49,235 nt of DNA from Bacteroidales bacterium UBA6408 (GTDB lineage Bacteria; Bacteroidota; Bacteroidia; Bacteroidales; UBA932), in the NCBI GenBank assembly GCA_002439805.1, contig DJPQ01000019.1:1-49235 (forward strand). Reading direction: 5' to 3'. Both the position numbers and the translations under genes were made by a program. Of the stretch, positions 43,249 to 49,235 are shown one piece after another; the stretch's first letter is position 1, and each line of letters starts with the position of its first letter. Below the pieces are notes generated by a model that worked only from the letters and a program-made list of their open reading frames with translations, had not been told where the DNA came from and ran no database searches.

Positions 43249-43842
43249 ATGGAAAAGAAGAAATTGTCTGTGACGGCCATCGTGCTCATCGTTCTGGCGG
43301 TCATCGTTGTCTGGGGCATAAGCGCCTATAACGGTCTCGTGAAGTCCGAGGAGGGCGTCAAGACCGCGTGGTCGCAGGTTGAGAATGTCTATCAGCGGAG
43401 AGCCGACCTGATTCCTAACCTTGTGGCTACGGTCAAGGGATATGCGGCACATGAGTCCGAGACGCTTGAGGGGGTGGTTGCCGCGCGTGCTAAGGCCACG
43501 CAGATGACTGTCAATGCCGACAACCTCACTGAGGAGCAGATTGCGGAGTTCCAGAAGGCTCAGGGTGAGCTTGGTTCGGCTCTCGGAAGGCTTATGGCAA
43601 TCAGCGAGGCATATCCTGATTTGAAGGCGAATCAGAATTTCCGTGACCTGCAGGCTCAGCTTGAGGGCACGGAGAACAGGATTGCTGTCGAGAGGAAGGC
43701 CTACAATCAGGCTGCAAGGGACTACAACACCTCCATCCGCGTGTTCCCGAAGAACATCATCGCCTCAGTTTTCGGATTTAAGTCAAAAGGGTATTTCGAG
43801 GCTCAGGAGGGTGCTCAGACCGCTCCTAAGGTGGAGTTCTAG
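43249..43842 (+). CDS. LemA family membrane protein
   Basis: A 197-residue protein with one N-terminal membrane helix (about residues 7-25, VTAIVLIVLAVIVVWGI) and a coiled alpha-helical domain with the LemA pattern YNGLVKSEEGVKTAWSQVENVYQRRADLIPNLVATVKGYAAHE and RDLQAQLEGTENRIAVERKAYN. It closes with NTSIRVFPKNIIASVFGFK, strongly typical. The function is unknown; it is often next to a TPM-domain or HtpX-like gene, but neither is here. It stands alone in front of the FISUMP lipoprotein gene. Confidence 0.92.
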   Translation: MEKKKLSVTAIVLIVLAVIVVWGISAYNGLVKSEEGVKTAWSQVENVYQRRADLIPNLVATVKGYAAHESETLEGVVAARAKATQMTVNADNLTEEQIAEFQKAQGELGSALGRLMAISEAYPDLKANQNFRDLQAQLEGTENRIAVERKAYNQAARDYNTSIRVFPKNIIASVFGFKSKGYFEAQEGAQTAPKVEF

Positions 43843-43899
43843 AAACTATGCCGGGGTGCGGCGCCGGCCGCTAGCCGAAAATGTAAGAAACTGGTAACG

Positions 43900-44934
43900 A
43901 TGAAGATGTACAGGTCGGAAATAATAACTTTTGCTTTCGCTGCGTTGTCACTTGTGGCGGTTTTCTCCTGCAAGAAGGACAGCGAGGACACCACTCTGCC
44001 TTCTCTGGAGGGTACTCTGAAATTCAAGGAAGTGCCGTCTTTCGTGGCTCCGCAGGATGAGGTGACCTTCACTCTGAACGGGGTCACGCACCCGGAAGGA
44101 GGCAAGGTTGGCTACTCCATAACAATCAAGGAGGGCTACAACACGGTCAAGGACACTCTTGAGGACGGGGTCATGAGCCTCACCTACAAGTTCTGTGACA
44201 GAAAATATTTTAAGGAGGACACGCTCCGTTCGGTGACTGTCAGTGCCTCGGCATTTGCTGACGGCTACTATTCCTCTTCGACGAGCACTCACACGGTTAC
44301 GGTGGTAAAGGGCGGAATGCGCGGAGGGTCGATAAACGGTCTGATGCCGCGTCTTGACGACGAGACTTTCACCGAGGGTGGAGTCACCTATTACGCCTGC
44401 AAGGTCGGGCCGGCCACCTGGCTGAGGCGCAACGCCGTGAGCAAGGAAAAGGGAGCCGCCTACTCGAACGCTCCGGCGATGCTGGACGTGTTCGGCAGCT
44501 ATGTGAACTGGGAGGATGCGCAGACTGCCTGTCCGGAGGGCTACAGGCTTCCGACTGACGAGGACTGGGCGGCTCTCGGACGGGCGCTCGGAGCCGAGGA
44601 TGCCGAGGCGCACAGGGACATCGCGGGCATAGCCGGCAAGCTTATGGCCGACGCGACATTCAATTACGATGAGACTACCCTCTGGACTTATTGGCCGCAG
44701 GTGAAGATTACTGACGAGTCCGGGCTTTCCGTTCTTCCGGCGGGCTATGCCAATCTCGGGGGGAAGGACGGTCAGTTCTATGGCGTGAAGGAATACGCTG
44801 CTTTCTGGACGGCCGACGAGGCCGGCACTGACGAGGCGTGGTACCGCTACATCAACGAGAAGGAGCCTGACCTGAAGGTCGGCACTGCGGACAGGAAGTC
44901 GTTCGGTGCGACGGTCCGCTGCGTGAAGAAATAG
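43900..44934 (+). CDS. FISUMP-domain lipoprotein
   Basis: A 344-residue exported lipoprotein (signal with lipidated Cys near residue 24 in AVFSCKKDSED). Residues about 30-140 look like Ig or carbohydrate-binding-type beta-sandwich repeats with a KVGYSITIKEGYNTVKDTLEDG segment. Residues about 150-344 match the Fibrobacter succinogenes major paralogous domain: TWLRRNAVSKEKG, YGSYV-like region, PEGYRLPTDEDWAALGRALG, and the closing KKSFGATVRCVKK-like end (here RKSFGATVRCVKK). These surface proteins have unclear roles, possibly in adhesion. It follows lemA by 57 bases and is closed by a strong bidirectional hairpin. Confidence 0.86.
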   Translation: MKMYRSEIITFAFAALSLVAVFSCKKDSEDTTLPSLEGTLKFKEVPSFVAPQDEVTFTLNGVTHPEGGKVGYSITIKEGYNTVKDTLEDGVMSLTYKFCDRKYFKEDTLRSVTVSASAFADGYYSSSTSTHTVTVVKGGMRGGSINGLMPRLDDETFTEGGVTYYACKVGPATWLRRNAVSKEKGAAYSNAPAMLDVFGSYVNWEDAQTACPEGYRLPTDEDWAALGRALGAEDAEAHRDIAGIAGKLMADATFNYDETTLWTYWPQVKITDESGLSVLPAGYANLGGKDGQFYGVKEYAAFWTADEAGTDEAWYRYINEKEPDLKVGTADRKSFGATVRCVKK

Positions 44935-44959
44935 CGGGAAGAACCGCATGGAAAACAGA

Positions 44960-44998
44960 CGCAGCCTGCCGGATGGATGACATCCCCGGCAGGCTGCG
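44960..44998. terminator. Bidirectional hairpin between convergent genes
   Basis: A 13-bp perfect stem (CGCAGCCTGCCGG, 44960-44972, with CCGGCAGGCTGCG, 44986-44998) separates the FISUMP gene from the convergent comEC gene. T-tracts are weak on both sides, but the position and strength suggest it ends both transcripts. Confidence 0.7.
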
Positions 44999-45000
44999 CC

Positions 45001-46134
45001 TTATATGGAAGCGATGATTCCCAAGCAGCGGCGGAGAGTGTCCGCGAGAAATTCGGTGGCATACGCGGCGGCGGGCGGGCAGATGCCGAGAGCGTGGAGA
45101 AGGACTGTGAGAAGCGCGGCCGGGATGAGCAGACCCGTCAGTGGGAGGGAGATGAGGTTGGTGAGGATGAAGTATTTGGGAAATGTCCCGAAGCGCAGCC
45201 AGGCGAGCGGCCCGGTTGTCGTCTGACAGGCAATGGAGACGGCGGCGCTGTTCCAAATCCACCTGAGAGGGGAGCGGCGTGCCCCGTCGGACGGCCAGAA
45301 ATCGCGCAGGATGGGATATATGTAGGCGATGCCTGCTATGGCGAGGTAGGACAGCTGGAAACTGACCGAGCGTACGGCCTCGGCGTCGAGGCAGACCTGA
45401 ATCACGAATGCCCCGCAGAGCGTGTCCCGGAGGCTGGCCGAGCGTCCGAGGATGACCGAACACTCCCTTAAAAGGATGAAGAGGAAGGCTCTGCTGATTG
45501 ACGGCCCCGCCCCGACCATGAGACAGTAGGCTCCGGTGGCTGCGATTGTCAGCGCCGAGCGTGTCTTTACGGCGGCCGGGGAGTTTCCGAGGATGGCGAA
45601 ACACTTTGTCACTATGCCGTAGATTATTCCGAGGTGCAGTCCGGATAGCGCGAGGATGTGTGCCGCACCGCTGTCACGGAATGCCTGTGAGGTCTTGGCC
45701 GACAGTTCCGACCTGTCGCCGGTGAGAAGAGCCTTGAGAAGGGCGTTGTTTTCCCTGTCCTCCAGCGGGAGACTGTCTATCAGGTTCTTGAACTTCTCGC
45801 AGAGTTTCAGCAGCGGATTCTGCACATCCCCTGAAAACAGGATGCCGTCACCGCCGGTCACCGAAGTCGCCTCGCTTCGGAGCACGCACACGGCGGCGCA
45901 CAGCATGATGCTCAGGATGAGGGGGCAGGACGGCATATTCCCGGTTCCATATTTCCGGCTCATCATCATGCACCCGAAAATCATCAGCGAAAGGAGGAGG
46001 ATTGCGGATACGGGGACGGCCGTTCCGCACCGGAGGGATGGCGGCAGCGTCATCGTCAGCAGCGTTCCGGCAAGAAATGGGAGGGCGAACCTTTCGATTC
46101 GGCGGACTCGGGGCATATTCGTTTCTTTCAGCAT
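45001..46134 (-). CDS. Short ComEC/Rec2-family membrane protein
   Basis: A 377-residue polytopic membrane protein with the ComEC competence-domain signature AHILALSGLHLGIIYGIVTK near residues 155-175 and about eight to ten hydrophobic segments. Usual ComEC proteins exceed 600 residues and have an N-terminal OB/DUF4131 region, the channel domain and often a C-terminal metallo-beta-lactamase nuclease. Here the first part is brief and no nuclease domain is present. It may be a reduced form of the DNA-uptake channel. A second start at 46116 is possible. It is divergent from ackA. Confidence 0.85.
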   Translation of the reverse strand: MLKETNMPRVRRIERFALPFLAGTLLTMTLPPSLRCGTAVPVSAILLLSLMIFGCMMMSRKYGTGNMPSCPLILSIMLCAAVCVLRSEATSVTGGDGILFSGDVQNPLLKLCEKFKNLIDSLPLEDRENNALLKALLTGDRSELSAKTSQAFRDSGAAHILALSGLHLGIIYGIVTKCFAILGNSPAAVKTRSALTIAATGAYCLMVGAGPSISRAFLFILLRECSVILGRSASLRDTLCGAFVIQVCLDAEAVRSVSFQLSYLAIAGIAYIYPILRDFWPSDGARRSPLRWIWNSAAVSIACQTTTGPLAWLRFGTFPKYFILTNLISLPLTGLLIPAALLTVLLHALGICPPAAAYATEFLADTLRRCLGIIASI

Positions 46135-46213
46135 AAGGCATCAAAACACTATATGAATCCAAATCGGCGGTATGCATACTGCAATTATTTGAATTCATAA
46201 TCCCAAGTCGCTG

Positions 46214-46221
46214 CAAAAGTA
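46214..46221 (-). promoter_or_regulatory. -7-like box for comEC
   Basis: TACTTTTG on the minus strand matches TAnnTTTG and lies 79 bases upstream of the comEC start codon. No -33 match was found. Confidence 0.4.
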
Positions 46222-46233
46222 CGAAATTTATAG

Positions 46234-46260
46234 TAACTTTGCACGATGTCGCGTGCTTTA
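46234..46260 (+). promoter_or_regulatory. -7 box and leader hairpin for ackA
   Basis: TAACTTTG at 46234-46241 is a good -7 box. It is directly followed by a small hairpin, GCACG (46241-46245), loop ATGTCG, CGTGC (46252-46256), then TTTA. The hairpin would sit at or near the 5' end of the ackA transcript. Confidence 0.5.
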
Positions 46261-46301
46261 TGCGGCAATGACAGGAAAAATAATAATTAGAATAAATCAA
46301 C

Positions 46302-47516
46302 ATGATTATTTTAGTGCTCAACTGCGGCAGCTCGTCCCTGAAGTATCAGCTGCTGGACATGAAGAACGACGATGCCTATGACCTTCTCGCGAAGGGACTC
46401 GTCGAGCGTATCGGCCTTGAGGTCGGCTGTCTCAAGCATCAGGCCGCCGGAAAGGAGAAGCTTGTGCGCGAAATGCCTATTCAGGACCACACTGTCGGCA
46501 TTCAGGCTGTGCTCGACGCCCTGCTTGACAGGGAATACGGATGTCTCGGCTCTCTCGACGACATCGAGGCTGTGGGACACAGAGTGGTGCATGGCGGTGA
46601 GGAGTTCTTCTGCAGCGCCCTCGTGACGGACAAGGTGGTTTCTCAGATTCGCAAGTGCTGCGAGATTGCCCCGCTTCACAACCCTGCCAACCTTCTCGGA
46701 ATCGACGCCGTGACAAAGGCGCTTCCGTCAGTTCCGCAGGTTGCCGTGTTCGACACCGCATTCCACCAGACTATGCCGGACTATGCGTATATGTACGCTC
46801 TTCCTTACGAGTATTATGAGAAATACCGTATCCGCCGCTACGGATTCCACGGCACGAGCCACAAGTACGTGAGCGCAAAGGGCGCGGCTTTCGCCGGGCT
46901 TGACCTCGGAAACAGCCGCATCATCACCTGCCATCTCGGCAACGGAAGCTCCGTCACGGCTGTTCAGAACGGCAAGTCGATTGACACCTCAATGGGATTC
47001 ACGCCGCTGGAGGGCATGATTATGGGAACACGCTGCGGAAACATAGACCCGGACATCGTGACCTATCTTATGGACAAGGAGGGGTTCACCCCTTCCGAAA
47101 TGAGCAAGGTTCTCAACAAAAAATCAGGCTTTCAGGGGCTTTCCGGCATCTCTTCCGACGCCCGTGACCTCAACGAGGCTGCAAATGCCGGAGACTACAG
47201 GGCAAAGCTTACCCTCAAGAAGCTTACCTACGACATCACGAAGCTCATCGGAGCCTACACCGCTGCAATGAACGGGGTTGACCTTATCGTCTTCACCGGC
47301 GGAATCGGCGAGAACAATGCCCGCCTGCGCCGCCGCGTGTGCGAGAACCTGACCTATCTCGGACTGAAGTTCGACTATGACGCGAATGCGGGCGAGAAGG
47401 CTGACGAGATGCTGATTTCGCTTCCGGATTCAAAGGTGAAGGTTGCTGTCATCGCCACTAACGAGGAGCTGATGATTGCGCGTGATACAATGAACATAGT
47501 ATTGGCACAAATTTAA
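46302..47516 (+). CDS. ackA: Acetate kinase
   Basis: Transfers phosphate between acetyl phosphate and ADP, yielding ATP and acetate in fermentation. The 404-residue protein opens with ILVLNCGSSSLKYQLL, has PLHNPANLLGIDAV, VAVFDTAFHQTMP, YRIRRYGFHGTSHKYVS, CHLGNGSSVTAVQNGKSIDTSMGFTPLEGMIMGTRCGNIDP and VFTGGIGENNARLRRRVCENL, all diagnostic of AckA rather than butyrate kinase. It is followed by a structured repeat and a Ptb-type phosphate acyltransferase, which would supply the acyl phosphate. Confidence 0.97.
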   Translation: MIILVLNCGSSSLKYQLLDMKNDDAYDLLAKGLVERIGLEVGCLKHQAAGKEKLVREMPIQDHTVGIQAVLDALLDREYGCLGSLDDIEAVGHRVVHGGEEFFCSALVTDKVVSQIRKCCEIAPLHNPANLLGIDAVTKALPSVPQVAVFDTAFHQTMPDYAYMYALPYEYYEKYRIRRYGFHGTSHKYVSAKGAAFAGLDLGNSRIITCHLGNGSSVTAVQNGKSIDTSMGFTPLEGMIMGTRCGNIDPDIVTYLMDKEGFTPSEMSKVLNKKSGFQGLSGISSDARDLNEAANAGDYRAKLTLKKLTYDITKLIGAYTAAMNGVDLIVFTGGIGENNARLRRRVCENLTYLGLKFDYDANAGEKADEMLISLPDSKVKVAVIATNEELMIARDTMNIVLAQI

Positions 47517-47522
47517 TAAAAA

Positions 47523-47615
47523 GCGGATTGCTGCGTTACGCTCAACTTTTTAATCCTCACAACCAAGAGGTTGCTCCGGTTAAAAAGATTTCGCAAGCCT
47601 TGAACTCCATCTTTT
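47523..47615 (+). repeat. Structured intergenic repeat, copy B (downstream of ackA)
   Basis: Second copy of the element found after pgi. The inner stem CAACC (47560-47564), loop AAGA, GGTTG (47569-47573) is enclosed by a perfect 8-bp outer stem, CTTTTTAA (47546-47553) with TTAAAAAG (47580-47587). The outer stem has different bases from copy A but still pairs, in a slightly shifted register. It again lies between two linked metabolic genes on the same strand. Confidence 0.7.
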
Positions 47616-47655
47616 TATTGAAATTTGTTTTAAACGGTTTTTAATCATAATAAAT

Positions 47656-48564
47656 ATGTTTACAAAGTTTGAAGACATTTTCGCCTGCCTTGCGTCACGC
47701 GGAGCGAAGAAAAGGATGATTGTGGCGTGGGGAGTTGACGAGCACACTATTGCCGCCGCTTCAAAGGCAGTGGATCTCGGGCTCATCGATGCGACTCTCG
47801 TCGGTGACGAGGCTCTTATCAAGGCTGTCTGCGAAAAGGACGGCATCGATGTGACAAAATTCACGATTGAGCACAACCCTGTCGAGGCAAAGGCCATCGC
47901 GCAGGCTGTCACGATGATAAACGAGGGCGAGGGCGACTTTCTGATGAAGGGTCTCTGCTCGACCGACAAATACCTCCGGGCCATCCTGAACAAGGACACG
48001 GGCATCCTCCCTCCTAAGGCCGTGCTCAGTCATGTTGCGGTGCTCGAAAACCCTAATTATCCGAAGCTTCTCTTCCTCAGCGACATGGCTGTCATTCCGG
48101 CTCCGGATCTCAAGCAGAAGAAGGCCGAGCTGAACTATCTCGTGAACGCCGCTCACTCCATGGGCATCGAGACCCCGAAGGTGGCAATCATCGCCGCAAC
48201 AGAGCAGATGCTCGAAGGCATGCCTGCCTGCGTTGAGGCGGCGGTTCTCGCGAAGAAGGTGGAGCGCGGAGAAATCAGGGGATGCGTTGCTGACGGCCCG
48301 CTTGCGCTTGACGTTGCAATAGACATGGAGTCCGTACAGATTAAGGGCCTCAAGAGTCCGGTCGCCGGAGACGCCGACTGCCTCCTCTTCCCGAACATCG
48401 AGTCTGCCAATGTCTTCTACAAGACCAACTCCAAGCTCGCTACAGGCGTGAAGCAGGCCGGAATGGCCGTCGGAGCAAAGGTTCCGTGCGTGCTCTCAAG
48501 CCGGGGCGACAGCATCGACACTAAGCTTAACAGCATCGCGATTGCGGCGATGGCCTGCAAGTGA
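47656..48564 (+). CDS. Phosphate acyltransferase of the Ptb family (phosphate acetyl/butyryltransferase)
   Basis: A 302-residue enzyme that swaps CoA for phosphate on an acyl group. It has the family pattern KKRMIVAWGVDEHTIAA, FLMKGLCSTDKYLRAILNKDTGI, LSHVAVLENPNYPKLLFLSDMAVIPAPDL, and DGPLALDVAIDMES. The length of about 300 and the LSHV segment match phosphate butyryltransferase-like proteins rather than the longer Pta. Beside acetate kinase it likely works on acetyl-CoA, though butyryl- or propionyl-CoA cannot be excluded from sequence. Confidence 0.9.
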   Translation: MFTKFEDIFACLASRGAKKRMIVAWGVDEHTIAAASKAVDLGLIDATLVGDEALIKAVCEKDGIDVTKFTIEHNPVEAKAIAQAVTMINEGEGDFLMKGLCSTDKYLRAILNKDTGILPPKAVLSHVAVLENPNYPKLLFLSDMAVIPAPDLKQKKAELNYLVNAAHSMGIETPKVAIIAATEQMLEGMPACVEAAVLAKKVERGEIRGCVADGPLALDVAIDMESVQIKGLKSPVAGDADCLLFPNIESANVFYKTNSKLATGVKQAGMAVGAKVPCVLSSRGDSIDTKLNSIAIAAMACK

Positions 48565-48616
48565 ATCCGTTAAAGCCGTGCGGCGAGATTTCCGCCCGGT
48601 GTGAGCACAACGATTT

Positions 48617-49234
48617 ATGAACGGTAACTATCCGTCAAAACTGCTGGAAAACGCAGTCGAAGCAATTGGCACTCTTCCTGGAATCGGCCGGAGGAGTGCC
48701 CTTCGTCTTGCGATGTACCTGCTCAAACAGCCGCAGGAAAATGTCCACCACTTCACGGAGGCGATTGCCTCGCTGCGTGACAACGTGAAGTATTGCCGCG
48801 AGTGCATGATGATCTCGGACACCGATGTCTGCGCCGTCTGCTCGGACAAGACCCGCGACCGCAGCACCATCTGCGTAGTCCAGTCGGTCCGTGACGTGAT
48901 GAGCATAGAGGCGACGGGACAGTACCACGGTCTCTATCATGTCCTCGGCGGCGTGATTTCGCCCATCAACGGCGTCGGCCCGTCCGATCTGACAATCCGC
49001 GAACTTGTGGAGAGGGTCTCAAAATATACTCCAGGCTCTCTCGAACTCATCCTCGCCCTGAGCGGCGACGTCGAAGGCGAGACGACCTCGTTCTACATCT
49101 ACCGTCAGATTTCCGGATACGAAGTGAATGTCACCTCCCTCGCCCGCGGCCTCGGCTTCGGCGACGACCTCGAATACGCCGACGAACTCACCCTCGGCCG
49201 CTCCATCACCGGCCGCCAGCCGTTTCATCCGTAG
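48617..49234 (+). CDS. recR: Recombination protein RecR
   Basis: A 205-residue component of RecFOR gap repair that helps load RecA. The helix-hairpin-helix LPGIGRRSALRLAMYLL (about 19-35), the four-cysteine zinc finger CRECMMISDTDVCAVC (about 58-73), and the Toprim domain with ICVVQSVRDVMSIE and a C-terminal ATP-like Walker B-type segment (LARGLGFGDDLEYADELTLGRSI) are intact. Its stop codon is one base from the window end, and it follows the Ptb gene by 52 bases, perhaps cotranscribed. Confidence 0.95.
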   Translation: MNGNYPSKLLENAVEAIGTLPGIGRRSALRLAMYLLKQPQENVHHFTEAIASLRDNVKYCRECMMISDTDVCAVCSDKTRDRSTICVVQSVRDVMSIEATGQYHGLYHVLGGVISPINGVGPSDLTIRELVERVSKYTPGSLELILALSGDVEGETTSFYIYRQISGYEVNVTSLARGLGFGDDLEYADELTLGRSITGRQPFHP

Positions 49235-49235
49235 G

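Overview
The window looks like a stretch of chromosome from an obligately anaerobic, gut-type Bacteroidales bacterium with moderately high G+C. The evidence is the set of Bacteroidota-restricted families (DUF4954, DUF4290, a FISUMP-domain lipoprotein, a patatin/outer-membrane-barrel fusion, an AddAB pair with an iron-sulfur AddB), the rubrerythrin-type peroxidase, the Ptb/AckA fermentation genes, and repeated TTTG / TAnnTTTG promoter boxes in place of sigma70 sites. A Rikenellaceae-like or neighbouring lineage is plausible, but I cannot fix genus or species. No rRNA or tRNA gene, CRISPR array, integrase, transposase or phage structural gene was seen.

Layout. Bases 1-3,600 (minus strand) hold a Tat-exported ferredoxin/aldo-keto reductase lipoprotein, a membrane iron-sulfur protein resembling a NapH-NapG fusion, and a short single-stranded DNA-binding protein. 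Bases 3,950-10,610 hold a small zinc-ribbon protein, an M3 peptidase lipoprotein, and a tightly packed rlmN - patatin/barrel - recX series. Bases 10,640-14,500 form a coupled cluster of DUF4954, a BadF-type amino-sugar kinase and MurQ, which together suggest cell-wall amino-sugar salvage. Bases 14,600-19,700 hold a secreted family 2 glycosidase, phosphoglucose isomerase, mannose-6-phosphate isomerase and an S4 RNA-binding protein. A rubredoxin-rubrerythrin peroxidase follows.

Bases 20,600-38,000 are a DNA-processing and defence block: an orphan CARF-PD-(D/E)XK nuclease of the Can2/Card1 (DUF1887) type, AddB and AddA, and then an expanded type I restriction-modification locus ordered hsdM - DUF1016 nuclease - AbiH - second DUF1016 nuclease - hsdS - hsdR. 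The AbiH gene and the second half of hsdS are visibly AT-rich compared with the flanks, which suggests acquired or swapped parts. This locus and the orphan CARF nuclease are the best candidates for an under-described system.

Bases 38,200-49,234 return to housekeeping genes: DUF4290, FtsK, a LolA-like carrier, a convergent ApbE flavin transferase, LemA, a FISUMP lipoprotein, a short ComEC, acetate kinase, a phosphate acyltransferase of the Ptb family, and RecR. Two copies of a structured intergenic repeat lie downstream of pgi and ackA, each between two metabolically linked genes. Several strong hairpin terminators and Bacteroidota-type promoters can be placed. All functions are inferred from recognised motifs and family resemblance read by eye; no database search was possible.
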